DNA of 64,000 bases. It comes from Trochalopteron elliotii. Taxonomy: Eukaryota > Chordata > Aves > Passeriformes > Leiothrichidae. A program made the position numbers and the translations under genes. The number at the start of each line of letters is the position of its first letter. Position 1 is the stretch's first letter. Under the pieces are notes generated by a model. That model was given only the letters and a program-made list of their open reading frames with translations. It was not told the origin of the DNA and did not search any database. Positions 37,501 to 49,469 of the stretch are shown here, piece by piece. Where the stretch lies: NCBI GenBank assembly GCA_024734555.1, contig JANPWX010000449.1, positions 5,166,124-5,230,123 on the forward strand. The letters are read 5' to 3'.

Positions 37501-39399
37501 TTGCAGCTCACAGACAGGATTTTTTTTCCCTCCACCAAACAGATTTTAATAAGGATGGTATTCGGTAACACAAAATTGTATTTTCTGCAGTAACGTACTA
37601 AATTAGAACCTGAAAAAGTCAGTATAATGCCTCCAAAAATGTTAAACATTACAAATACAACTACCCAATCCTGCACACATAATTAGTTTAATACAAGCAC
37701 TACAAACACGCGCAGAATTTTTGTGATTGATATTGAGAGAGGATAAAATTTGGGGTCTTAACAGATCTGGAGGTATTTCCTATCTGACAGAAACCCTACC
37801 TACAAGTCAAATATATTTTAGGGCCAGATGTGCTGCATGGTTGTGTCATATCCACTGTCATCTTCTTGTGCTGCAGAGCTGCAGGAGTAAGACTCAGACA
37901 CAGAGATTTGTGGGAAAGTCATAATGGTGGGTGACCTTGACAACTGGTCCCTACCAGGGAGGTCACATCTTTAGTGTTGGGCCATACCAAAGGGATCTGT
38001 CTTTTGCAGGATTCAGATGATGGCAGCCCATTGACTCCAGCCCCTAGGACACAGATATCTCACCTTTCCCCAAGTGTCAGCTGTGGGCAAACTCTCTGTA
38101 AGAGCAAGATTGCTCTTGTACAATGACAGCATGAAGAACAAATCAAGGCCACCATATCTGGGTCAAAGAGAAGTCAGATTGACTTTTATACTGTAGGATT
38201 GTGGTGTAAAAAATATTCTCACAATGTTTGTCTGTATTTTAAAGACAAAGGTCAGTTTTTTACTTCATAAATTCCTGCAACAATGGCAGAATTTTCATTT
38301 GTCCAAGTCAGCTGAGATTTCCTGGAAGAACAGGAAGTACAGTTCACATGCGTTCACATGAGTTCTCCCACATAACAGGTTTTAGTCTCCAAAGAGTACT
38401 CAGGTGTAAAATGGTAACTCCTTGGGCAGAAAACTGCTCCAAAACTCAAATGATAGCATACTTGTAGACATTTGTGCCTGGCAGAGACCTGACAGACCTT
38501 AATCATATGAAAAACATGGATACTGTGATGTATGATGGCCTTTCTGGTTGGCAGTTCCTCTCAGTGTTGAATTGCACACCCCCATCTGGCCCAACAAAAA
38601 TTGCCATCATCTGTTTGTCTCTGGGTGAGTGTCCCTTGCCTTTGTGACTGACGGCACAGAATAACAACAATGAAACAAACACCTAAAACAGATTGATCTG
38701 GCTTTTGCCTGCAGCAGTTAAAAAACCAGCAGAGAGCTGTGAGCTCAGCAGCAGCACAGTGAATCACAGTGAAGCTCTCTGCCACTGAGGAGAATGCGTT
38801 TCTTTCCCTCTTTGTGCTTGGCTGCTTTTTGCACAACAGCTTTCACCTGTGTCTGGGGTTTTGTCACAAAACTACTGAAAAAGAATTCAAACAGTGACCA
38901 ACAGAAATCAGCAAAATATACTGGCAATGAGCTAAGGGCAAATGTACTAATACTGAGGGAAACAATAGGGAGATACCATGCAGCTCACAACTATGCATTA
39001 GGCTGATGTCATGCTTTTGAGAAAAAGAATGCCAGGTGAATGCAGATGTCCTCTGCATGCAATACATCCAACTAAGTGTGAGAAGTCCCCAGGTAACCTT
39101 TAACAATTCACTGCCTTGCTGTAAACATCTGAAACACTCTTTGACAGGGTATGAGACCAGTGGGAAGTGGTCACAGCCCCACCACAGTCTGGGTCAGCCC
39201 TGCTGGCCAGCGTATGTGAGCTGCCATTCATTACAATCATTCTGGTTTCACTCTGTGCTAGGGGAGTTCTTCTTCCCTGGACAGAAATTGATGAAATATT
39301 CTCTCCATTGTTGTTTCCCTTCTCACTGTTCCTTTTTTCTTCCTCTAGTCTTCATAGGTGGTTCCCCTCAGGATACTCTGTATTGATCTTCTGTCCCTC
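34501..39399. other. Long stretch without a recognised gene
   Basis: Nothing supported. A moderately GC-rich patch at 36260-36560 holds a 144-codon open frame with a proline-rich run (QPPPPPLQ) but no start context, domain or splice signals that convince. The rest is A/T-rich. Confidence 0.5.
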
Positions 39400-39920
39400 T
39401 TGTGCTTCTGTGCAGTTTTGGGCAGCACAATATAAAAAAAATATTAAGCTTATTAGAGGGTATACAAAGGATGATGAAAGGTTTGGAAGGGAAGCCTTAT
39501 GAAGAGCTGTTGAGTTCACTTAGTTTGCTCAGCCTGGAGAAGAGGAGACCGAGGAGAGACCTCATTGCAGTCAGCAACTTCCTCACTAGAGGAAGAGGAG
39601 GGGGAGGCACTGATCTCTTCTCTGTGGTGACAGTAACAGGACCTGAGGGAATGGCCTGAAGCTCTGTCAGGGGAGGTTTAGGCTGGACATTAGGAAAAGA
39701 TTCTTCATCCAGAGAGTGTTTGGGCACTGGAACAGGCTCCCCAGAGGAGTGGTTGCAGTACCAAGCCTGATAGAGTTCAAGAAGCATTTGGAAAATACTC
39801 TCAGGCACCTGGTGTGACTCTTGGGGTTATCCTGTGCAGGGCCAGAAGTTGGACACGATGATCCTGATGAATCCCTTCCAACTTGCTATATTCTATGATT
39901 CCATGATTCTATGATTCTGT
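39400..39920 (+). mobile_element. CR1 LINE, 3' fragment with tandem 3' octamers
   Basis: ORF2 C-terminal remnants are readable in pieces: VQFWAAQYKK at about 39410, then LSLLSLEKRRPRRDLIAVS at about 39520-39575. The copy continues with GGGCACTGGAACAGGCTCCC, ACCAAGCCTGATAGAGTTCA and GTGCAGGGCCAGAAGTTGGA, ending with ATTCTATGATTCCATGATTC and TATGATTCTG (39890-39918). The repeated ATTCTATG units are the CR1 3' terminal octamer array, which the element's reverse transcriptase uses to prime. It belongs to the same subfamily as the copy at 58155. Confidence 0.94.
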
Positions 39921-40898
39921 CCTCTCTTCCCACCTCAATTCCCCTTGCATTGAGATGCTGCTGCTTGCCCAAAATCCTGCTGTTGCTCCCCTGTCTCCTG
40001 CCATCACCCCAGGCTCTTCCCCTCTGCTTGCATGGCTGAGGGGCGGGTGAGGGGAACAAAGGAGGGCTCTGCCTGCCAAGGGCTGCAGGGAGGGTGGAAA
40101 GGCTATTACCACCAAAACTACTGACCATCTCAGTGGAACAAATATTGACAGTGCCATTCTGCTACTAATAGCTTCAGCAAAGATCTCTCCAGGAGGCCTT
40201 CACACGGAAAATGTATTTTGTGAGTGCATGGCAGCAGGCACCCAAGGCCCAGCATTCACCTCTCACTCTAATTTTCCTTTTATGAACTCCACAACCATGG
40301 ACTAGTCTCCAGAATAACACTTTTCTCTGTCTCTTGGGTGTTTTAATGTCCTAAGAGACAGAAAAAATATGCTGTTATTTGGCTTCTTTGCTGACACATT
40401 AACAAAACTTGATGATATCAAGGTGGATATCCTTTATCTGCTGTAGGAGAAGCCCCAGATGGTGCACAGGGCTGTGCCTGGCATGAACTCTGGTATCAGT
40501 GAGGAAACTGCTCTGCAGCTAATCCACCCAGCAGTAGCATTTTGTAAAGCAAATGTTGGGTCAGGAGGTGGTTGGAGAGAGAAGAGAAGGCATAGACCAC
40601 AGTGGTGGTGTGACAGAGGATTACCTGATCACACAGGCTAGCTCTGTCTCATCAAGCTAATTAAGGAGAGCAGATTAGAAGGCAAATACTATGGATTTGT
40701 CTAGATGGATGTCTAGATGTCTTTGTGGAGATGTCTACCAACTGCTAGACACATATGACCAAAGTATTGTTAATTTCAGCACTAAGGAAGAAAACTCCTA
40801 AACTGGAATCCTCCATCTGGAAACCTGCCTGATACCTTTGCTTGAAATAGCAATAGCATTTTTTATTCTGATTTTCAAGGAAGATGCCATAGAAGCTG
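39921..40898. other. Spacer between two CR1 copies
   Basis: No feature recognised. The part to about 40100 is GC-richer with opposing open frames, and the remainder is ordinary. Confidence 0.5.
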
Positions 40899-41052
40899 TT
40901 GTTCAGAGAAGCTGTGGATACCCTATCCTTGGAAGTGTCCAAGGGCCTTTGAGAAACCTGCTCTTGTGGAAGGTGTCCCCGCCCATGGCAGGGAGATAGG
41001 AACTGAATGATCTTTTAACTCCTTCCAATCCAAACCATTCTGTGGTTCTATG
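40899..41052 (+). mobile_element. CR1 LINE, short 3' fragment
   Basis: Starts in the distal ORF2 remnant (TTCAGAGAAGCTGTGGATAC, then CCTATCCTTGGAAGTG). It passes through GGAAGGTGTCCCCGCCCATG and ends CCTTCCAATCCAAACCATTC then TGTGGTTCTATG. Heavily 5' truncated. Confidence 0.9.
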
Positions 41053-43624
41053 TATGCTATTGCAGTGTCTGTGTGAACCTCCCTAGGCCTCCCTGTGACA
41101 CCTGAACCCCATGGCCAGTATTAGACAATTGCTCAGTAACTCTGATCCCCTCCTCACTGCAGGCCTTCCCTGCTCTCCTGAGGTGCAGAATGATCAGCAC
41201 AGCTTGACTGACTTCTATGTCAGAGATGGACAGAGCAGGTTTGAAAAGGGGGAGTCCCTCCTGCAACTGCAATAAAGGAAGCCTGCTACCGTGGAGAATC
41301 TTCTGTAAATGAGGTCTGGCTTGGCCTAAATGCGCAAACTCTCCAACTACAGCTGGAGAGGTTTGCACACAACCTCATTCTCAAAACATAATGCTAATAT
41401 CATAAAAAGTTGTCTTCCCAAGCTGCTGCTTTTCCTCTTGATTTTCCGGTGTTTGTTCACATTTTGAATGCATAAAGGTACCTGAAAATAGAATACATAA
41501 ATCATTTTCAAATTAATCTCCAAACTCCAGTTAGCTTTAACTTCCATTTGAATAATTGATCAATCCTATTCACCTTTACAGTTTAAAAAAGTCCCTATCC
41601 CTAATTCATGTCATTGCAACTTATGATGATGTTCTCCATAAGAAATTTAATGCATCTAAATGTGAATAGAAAAATGGCCTTTCCAGAAAAATCCAAATGT
41701 ATTTATTGAGAATCACTCTTTCTCCATTCTTAAAAATGGTTACATGTCTTACCTGAAAATCATTTTTATCCTCTTCGGTAAATTAAACATTTCTACACTA
41801 ATAAAAATCAACATAACAAGAATGATGGAGACTGTTGAAGAGGAACCCATAAGATACACTGGACTCCTCACCTCAGCTGAAGCAAAGTAACCTTGGAACA
41901 CCCCTCTTGGAACCAGTGGGGTTGACTGGTGTGACTGGGCTGCTTCTGCAGTCCACAGGCTTCACCTGACTGTGGCTGCACACATTTTTCAAGCAAGGGA
42001 CAGTGAGCAGAACCAGACTTTGCTCTGCCAGCCTCATGCTCTGTTGTTCATTTCCTGCAGCTGAGAGCAATGCTGAAGAAACTCTCAGGAGACACATTGC
42101 TCACAGTCAGTGGGTGAAGGGCTGTGAGCCAAACCAGCATCCTTAAAGTACTGTACAATTCAATATCTAGATCAGGCTTTGGGTTTGCAGCCAGTAATTA
42201 ACCTCCCTGCTCTTGGCACCTGGCTTAGTGGAATTCCTGCAAACATAGGTAGCCATGCATGACTTGAGCAAGGTTCTTCTCAAGTCAGTCTGTGTTGGAT
42301 TTGTCACAGACAAAGTGAAACTCAGGCTGCAGTAGCTGCAGTTAAGTGGTTGCATAAATTGGGAGTATTTTCAGAACCCCACTCAATATTTTTACAACTC
42401 TTCACACTTTCACACACATACAGACATACATATGTGGCCACTATTCACTTCAGAGGATTTAATAGTGGCTTTTTGTCTTGCGTACTGGCAAGATAATGAC
42501 TATAATAATATAGAAGTACCAATATAATTATAGCACAAAAAGTACAGATCTCTCTAGGCTTTTTTTGTCAAACTTTCTTACAACCTTACATGTTTTATTT
42601 GTGTTAAATGTGAACTTAATTAGTAATCAGAATGCTAGGTCTATCTTTTCAGTCCTAGACCTCTGATACAAAATATTTTAATATTCTTCTTTTCCTTCTT
42701 TGTAGCATGCTAAATGAGGCATTGAAAATTCAACTTTATATGTGATAGCTCTTTCTTTAAAATATCCAGAGAAGGCTGTAATTATTTAAATTTTCATTTA
42801 TAAGTATTTAAACTATTCAGAAATAAAATAACTCAACCCTAATTAATCATATTTTGACTAACAGAATACTTTTAAAGGTGATTTTTGTTGTCTGGGTTTA
42901 AACAGATTTAGTGGTAATTTGGGGTGAGGGAGTGGTTTGCTGTAAGGATCAAGTTTTAAGAGAACAAGCAGCTGAGGAAAGGAAAAAGCTAATGCCTTGC
43001 AGTCGTCAATGAGCCTTGTGTTAGTCAGATGCACAACAAGGTGGGCTCAGCCCATGAGAGGCAGAGCATCTGTCACAAAAGCTGCAGGTCATTCCCGTGC
43101 AAACCCAGAAATGAAGGACCACAATTAATAATAGTGCCAGTGTGCGTTGACCCAATGCAAGCGGCTGCTCACAGGCTGGAAATCACAGTGTGCCCAAGCC
43201 TAAATTAGGGTAAAAATATGTTCTAATATTTTAAACTTTTGCTATACTCCTTCCTTAGTCATCCATGCTGGAATGAGGTGACAGAGCTCATTGCAACTAA
43301 GGAGCTCACTTGGACTACTCATTTGTTCAGAGAGGAAGATTCAGACTCTAATGTGTAATTTCAAACAGCTTACTCTTCTGCATCACCAAGCCATAGCTGG
43401 TCAGGGACCTGTGACTGGAGACCTGGGGCTGGGTGCCATGACCACGGGCTGTTCCACCATACCTCTGTGGAGAGTGTGTAGACTCCATGGTTGCAGCAAG
43501 GCAAGAAATGTTTGGCTCTAGTTAAGCACCAAAACAGACTGTCTAGGGAGACACAAGGGTCTCCATCAGTGTTGCAATGCATGATTGATGCTTTCTAAGT
43601 TTTATATGTATTTTATTTATTTTG
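41053..43624. other. Stretch without a recognised gene
   Basis: A 103-codon minus-strand frame at 41057-41368 is GC-richer than its surroundings but matches nothing I know. The segment 42889-43115 (TGTCTGGGTTTAAAC onwards) has the look of an old LTR but lacks a paired end, TATA box or polyadenylation signal. The rest is A/T-rich. Confidence 0.45.
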
Positions 43625-44076
43625 TGTTGGTATGTTCCTTCCAAAGTCCCTTCACCCGTTCCCAAACCCACATGGTATCTCCCCAGAGGGGAGCCCCTTG
43701 TCAATCACCCTGGTAACCTGAGGGGAGATCATTTCCCATTCAACCAGGTGCCCAACACCTGCCCCTTCCACTTGTTCTGTTAAGTGCCCCTGCCCTGGAA
43801 CACCCAACTCCTTTCCATCCATTGGCCCAAATTCTCCAGCTGCCCCAGCCTGTGTCCTGGGGTACAAATAGGAGAAGGACAGGCCAGGCCGTGCTTTTTG
43901 CATGTGGAGCTGCACCGAATAAACACCTTCCAAACCCACGGCAGAAGCCCGCTCTTCATTTCCAGCCTTATCCATGCTGAGCCAGCTGATCTCAGGAACC
44001 CACACAAGCTGTCTCGGTTGGTCTGGGGTTTACTGCTTGGCCGGTAAAGCAGCCCCCAAGGAGAAACCACCCACAC
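43625..44076 (+). mobile_element. Probable solo LTR of an endogenous retrovirus
   Basis: A GC-rich block about 450 bases long starts TGTTGGTATGTTCC. It has a TATA-like TACAAATAGG at 43863-43872 and an AATAAA signal at 43918-43923, then a C-rich tail ending ...CCACCCACACA. Order and spacing fit U3-R-U5 on the plus strand. The 3' end is uncertain: CCCACACA also occurs near 44003. No retroviral coding sequence follows. I could not find a target-site duplication. A host GC-rich exon with a polyadenylation signal is a weaker alternative. Confidence 0.45.
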
Positions 44077-44261
44077 ATCAGGGAAGATTTTTAAGAGTAG
44101 GCTGAAAGTACAGAAGCCAGGCAAGGTTTTAGGCACAGCAAGACACACTCACTGGGGCAGTAGGCTGGAGAAGATGAATTCTTAGCTTTCCTTAGAGCAG
44201 TATTTTTTTCTGAATATGTCTCAGTGCTGCTGCTGCACAGAAAACATGAGTGGTTTTGCAC

Positions 44262-45018
44262 CAGGTATTGCACTTTGGCTGCAACAACCCTTAGCAGCAC
44301 TACAGGCTGGGGACAGAGTGGCTGGGAAAGGGTCAGGCAGAAAAGGACCTGGGGGTGCTGGTTGATAGATGACTGAACATGATCCAGTGTGTGTGCTCAG
44401 GTGGCCAAGAAGGCCAATGGCATCCTGGCCTGGATCAGCCATGGTGTGGCCAGGAGGACTAGGGAGGTGATTCTTGCCCCCAGCTCAGCACTGGTGAGGC
44501 TGTCCCTTGAGTGCAGTGTCCTGTTCTGGGCCCCCCAATTTAGGAAGGATGATGCTTAAACGCTTCCGGAGAAGAGCAAGAAGGCTAGTGAAAGGTCTGG
44601 AACACAAGCCCTGTGAAAAATGGCTGAGGGAGCTGAGGCTGCTTAGCCTGGAATAAAGGAGGCTCAAGAGAGACCTTATCACTCTCTACAACTGCCTGAA
44701 AGGAGGGTGTATCCAGGTGGGGGTTGGTGTCTTCTCCCAGGCAACTAGCAACAGGATGAGAAGACATAGTCTTAAGCTGTACCGGGGGAAGTTTAGGCTG
44801 GACATTAGAAAAAAAATTCACAGAAAAAGTGATTGGGCATTGGAATAGGCTGCCCAGGGAGATGTGGAGTCACCATCCCTGGACGTGTTTAAAAAAAGAC
44901 TGGATGTGGCACTCAGTGCCACGGTTTAGTTGATAAGGTGGTATTAGGTCATAGGTCAGACTTGATGATCTCAAAGGTCTTTTCCAGCCTAGTTAATTCT
45001 GTCATTCTGTGATTCTGC
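44262..45018 (+). mobile_element. CR1 LINE, 3' fragment, longest copy in the window
   Basis: Begins in ORF2 at the block read as LHFGCNNP (about 44268-44290). It continues through [26 protein letters not shown] (about 44397-44452), VLFWAP, LRELRLLSLE and ITLYNCLKGGC-type sequence to the 3' UTR GACTTGATGATCTCAAAGGT and TGTCATTCTGTGATTCTG. Several frame breaks are visible (for example a stop after LSLE at 44650), so ORF2 is dead. The family is the same as at 29101, and the copy keeps the 3' UTR portion that the 29101 copy lost. It sits 185 bases downstream of the probable LTR. Confidence 0.95.
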
Positions 45019-46512
45019 ATGCCACTCATAAATATCCTACACAATTGCTTAGAGCTCTGCAGGCCCTCAAGGGAACATGACCAGAAGACCATCCTTGTGA
45101 AATAACAGTAAGGGCTGCTACAAAAAAGAATTGCTACCACACCTGCGTCAAATAATGACTTCTGTACAAAAAGGCCATTTTCAAGAAATGCTTCAGTTTG
45201 ATGCTCCAAGAGGCCAAAAAATACCTTAGGAAAAGAGTTAGAGCATACTGCCTTCTCATCAGGAACTCAATGAAATACTGTTGAAGAAATCCCTGATCCT
45301 ACCAATTATATAGGCTGGATAGAGCCTATGACTCTTTTCAGTACACTTCTAAACTTCTCCATCAAAGCTTGATGAAAATCAAGTCACACAAGAAACTTAA
45401 TGAATGTTTCTGGTGGCTCCACGGTGAAAAGTATCCTGAAAATGTCATCAACTCAGGTGTAGTAAGTTTAGGCAGACCTTGGTTATTCTCATGAACAAGG
45501 AAGAAGACTGCAGTGGGAGAAGGGATACAGTCAAGAATTTGGGGGAAGCTGTAGGCTTGCCAGCCCTCCAAACTGCCTGCCATGGAGGTAACTGTTATGG
45601 GACACAATTGGTCATTTCTTTCAGATCTTTGCTTCCCATTGGACGACCCCACACCCACCTTTCTCACATTTACTAAGTTAACACATTAAGATCAGTCTTC
45701 ATTACTGGATTCCTCTGATATGCAAATTGCCTTGTTTTTTCCTTTTCTTTGAAAGACATTCAGTCCTCTCCTTAGGGCAATTGTGTTGAAACAATTTATC
45801 CCTACTGACCTCCAGCCATCTAGCTGGTCTCCTCCTGCCTTCTCTTGGAAAGCAGAAGCATTGCCACCCTCCTGTCTGTAAGATGCACATTTTCCCAGGC
45901 ACTATCTTTACTCCAGCATTGACACTGCTCACTGATAACCCACCTTGCACACAGACACAGCCATCATCAATGATTCCCCAAGGCAAACTCACCTCTGTCA
46001 GACCAGTGAAGACCCAAGACTTTGTGTGAGAAATTATGTGAAAGACTAAGCAGTTTGTCCTGGTGAAATTTGTCCTTTGCTGTTCTTGTCCTCATATGGT
46101 TAAATGTCTGATAAAAATAAATTATATTGCTGCTGAAGCTGACAAATGATTAATACTCATTTCCCCAGTGTTCATCACCATGGTATTTTGAGAGAAATAA
46201 TGAAAAATTCTCCTTTGGCTTCAGTGTTGGGGTTTCTTTTATAGAATCTGAGGAGTCATTGGTCAACTTGTTTTCAGCGAAGTTCTTTTTAAAGAAACTC
46301 ACAAAAGAAAAACTGAAGGGAAATAAAAGGAGCCCATTAATCACCAATTGCAAGTCATTGTTTTTAAGTCTAGTTTGGCATTCCTGATTACAGGAATTAT
46401 CTGTGAGTTTGTGGAATTCTTAACTTTGGGGAAAGGGAGGAAAGGAGAAGAGGCTATCAGTAAGTTACTTATCAAAATTATGCATTTTGGTTTTATCAAT
46501 ATGATTTTTTTT
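45019..46512. other. Stretch without a recognised gene
   Basis: Nothing recognised. Opposing frames of about 65-100 codons at 45362-45992 are not supported. Confidence 0.5.
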
Positions 46513-46731
46513 TAAGAAGAAAATCTTCACTATCTTTACACTACTAAAGGTGGTGAGACACTGTTACAAGTTGCCCAGAAAACTTGTGAATGCCCTATCC
46601 CTGGGAATGCTCAAGGGCAAGGTTGGATGGGGCTCTGATCAATCTGGTCTGGTGCCTTTGCCCATGAAAGAGGAGCTGGAACTAGATGATCATTAAGGTC
46701 CCTTCCAACTCAAATAATTCTGATTCCATGA
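46513..46731 (+). mobile_element. CR1 LINE, 3' fragment
   Basis: Decayed 'RKNFF' region (AAGAAGAAAATCTTCACTAT), then GGTGGTGAGACACTGTTACA, CTATCCCTGGGAATGCTCAA and the terminus GGTCCCTTCCAACTCAAATA followed by ATTCTGATTCCATGA. It resembles the 13065 copy more than the 39400 type. Confidence 0.9.
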
Positions 46732-49410
46732 ATTATATTCAAACTGATGTGCAGTGTGGATATGGTGGAATTTCTTCACATTCCCCTCACTCTCCATGCC
46801 CTCTTTTCCTCCAGGAGAAGGAAAATACTTTGGAAATATCCATATTTTGTAAATGGTATTTTGAAATGAAAAATTTCATGTTTCCAGGAATGTGGAAATA
46901 ACTGAGCACTTGTTGAGATTCAACATTAAGGAAGAAAAAAAACAAAACTAAAATTTCTTATAGTCCCTTTTCTTTCCCAAACGCCCTCACATTTCAGGGC
47001 CTTTGGCATCTAAAATGCACAGGAAGTTGGATATATAATCATCTGAATACCACATAACTGATCTCTTTTTTATTGTCTGAGATTAGCACCAGACTTCTTC
47101 CTTCATGAATTGTGAGAAACAGCTGCACAGAGAATCAGCTTTCTGAAGACAGACATTATGGAATGTTCAACCACAGATGTTATGGGATGTTTTGTCTTGC
47201 ATATAGACATATCACTTGAAAACAGGGTGAATACAAGTTATCATTCCCTTTCTCTCATCTGAGTGCCCTATGTATGAAGTTTAGTGAGTTGTATATTCTC
47301 ATTTGTTCTCTGGTCCCAGAGTATTTAAGTTCTGACATAAATTGGAACAGTTTCAACAAAACAGATGAGAAAAATCCACTCCCATGACATGTCTGACATG
47401 TCTTAAAAATGTAGTTGACCTTCACTGCAAATGTGTTCTGGCTCAAACAGAAAGGAAACTTGATCCCAGACTTCCTCACTCAAAGCTATTGCTATCCTTG
47501 TCATGTTAGGGCACTCCATTTTTAAAAGATATATGATTGAGTTGAATTTCTAAATTTTATTTCCATGACTACAAAGAATCATGGGACTTCACCCAGGACT
47601 GGAAGAATGTGAGTCTTGGTCTTTGCACCATGGAGCTCTCAGTTTATATTGTATTATCACACATTTACTGAACTACTGGGTAATTAATAAGTACCCAATT
47701 ACTGTGTAAATTGTACAAACCCAACTTAGTTCAAAAAAAGTATAGTTGATGATTCCTTTCTATGTTAATGATCTGACTATTTAGCAACAAAGCCATCCTC
47801 ATTTTCATGCTCCAAGGTTTTGTTCCAATTAGGCTGCAGTGCTTTCTTACAGAGAGGTCCACATCTGCAGGGGAGCAATGCAAAGTAATTTCCACAACTG
47901 AGCTTCTATTTTGGTAGTTAGAGCAGGTATCTCATGGCAAGATAGTATCTCTGAAAGAGGCATTAAAAAAAAATAAAGTGTAGGGCTAGAAGAAGCATCA
48001 GAAAGTGCATTTAAACCTGGAATATCTTCCAGTGACCTAATGGCTGTTCATGTTATTCAGGCTGGGAACCAACATTTTCATTTTCCAGTATCTATATACC
48101 ATCTATCATTTTCACTCAGCACTTCACCATAAATCTAAAGAGCATCAAAAGCTAAAGGGCAAACATGAAAAAAGATATACAACTTCAGTCTGCTTTATAG
48201 CAGTAAAAGGGTATTTTAAATTCAGTTTTTCCTTCTGTATTTTGATTTTACACCCTGTCATACATTAAGTGAAGTAGTTCAACTGCAAGGAACTGATCTT
48301 GGCCTTCATTATTACAAAGATCATGCATAAAATGTGCAAGAATTGGTAACCCAGCAGAAATGCAGCTTGTAGCTACTCACAGAGGGGCTGAAAAAATCTC
48401 TGTCTGTTATTTGTTCTTTCTTTCTTATTTCATAAATTTTCAGCCCAGTTTGTACCAATATGTACTTCAGAAAGTGGAATGCTAATTAAGGGAGCTCTTC
48501 CTTTTCTCTGCTATCTATTGAATACAACACATGTTCCCAGTAATTTGAACACATCATCCCTTACCAGCACAGCATGAGTCAAGGAATGTGATTTCTCTTT
48601 CCTTAGGGACCAGTAAGATTCCCCAAACTGAACAGAATGACAGTCAGACTGATAACACCTACTCTATTCCACCTGTTTTAAATGATTTCCCACTCAAGTA
48701 CTACTCTCAATGGGGGAAGGAATCATCCACTGATTAATTCACTGCTAGAGCTTCCACAATCACTTTTAAAATTTTCTCCAACTCTAACGCTTGGCATAAC
48801 AGGAACTCTCAAACTCTTGTGTGCTATGACTTCACATATTGTTTTCAATTAAACTTCTTTAGATGCAGTCAATTGGTTTTCCCAGGGCTTTGTCATCATA
48901 CACACCAGAGGCAGGCAAATGACCTTGGGACAGGTACCCAGGACTCCAACACAAGAGGACTAACTCCAGGATGTGGTGTGCACTGAGGAAGAGCAAACAA
49001 AGATAAACCAGAGCTTACCTCTTTTCCAGCACCTGGCCTGACCTGGAGCAAGAAGCAATTAGTGTTGCCTCACTGTCCGTACACGTGTTTGAGGCTATGC
49101 AATTACCTGTGTGTAAGTTTTTCTGAAAATAGTCATTGTGAGAACAAGTCTGAAACTGAAATCATTCTCTAATATGCATCACCCTGTCTTGGCAAAAAGG
49201 CACATCTCTTTCCTGCTTGATACAAAATAACTGGTCACACAAGGGATAAATATGAATGTTCTGTTGGTGACGTCAGTGGGTTTCTCAAACTCAGTTGATA
49301 AATCTTTATGTTTCTCGCAGTGACCTTCAACTTTGCAAGTATAAATTAACAAAAGAGGAATCCAGAGAGGTCTGGAACCCAAATTCCCCATATTGTCCAG
49401 TTTACTTGTC
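46732..49410. other. A/T-rich stretch, no gene recognised
   Basis: No gene or repeat was supported. Near 48900 the words ATGACCTTGGGACAGGTACC recall the MIR core, but the flanks do not continue the match. Confidence 0.5.
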
Positions 49411-49454
<44 letters not shown>

Positions 49455-49469
49455 TATATATATATATTA
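49411..49469. repeat. Compound microsatellite (TTTA)n-(TA)n-(CA)n-(TA)n
   Basis: A 59-base tract: a few TTTA units, about 12 TA units, six CA units, then TA again. The CA block inside the TA run suggests interrupted slippage. It should be length-polymorphic. Confidence 0.95.

Noticed and set aside
41057..41368. 103-codon minus frame of protein-like composition
   Set aside because: No recognised family and no exon signals, and it begins right at the end of a CR1 copy.
48895..48945. MIR-like word ATGACCTTGGGACAGG
   Set aside because: The flanking MIR core words are absent, so a short chance match is more likely.
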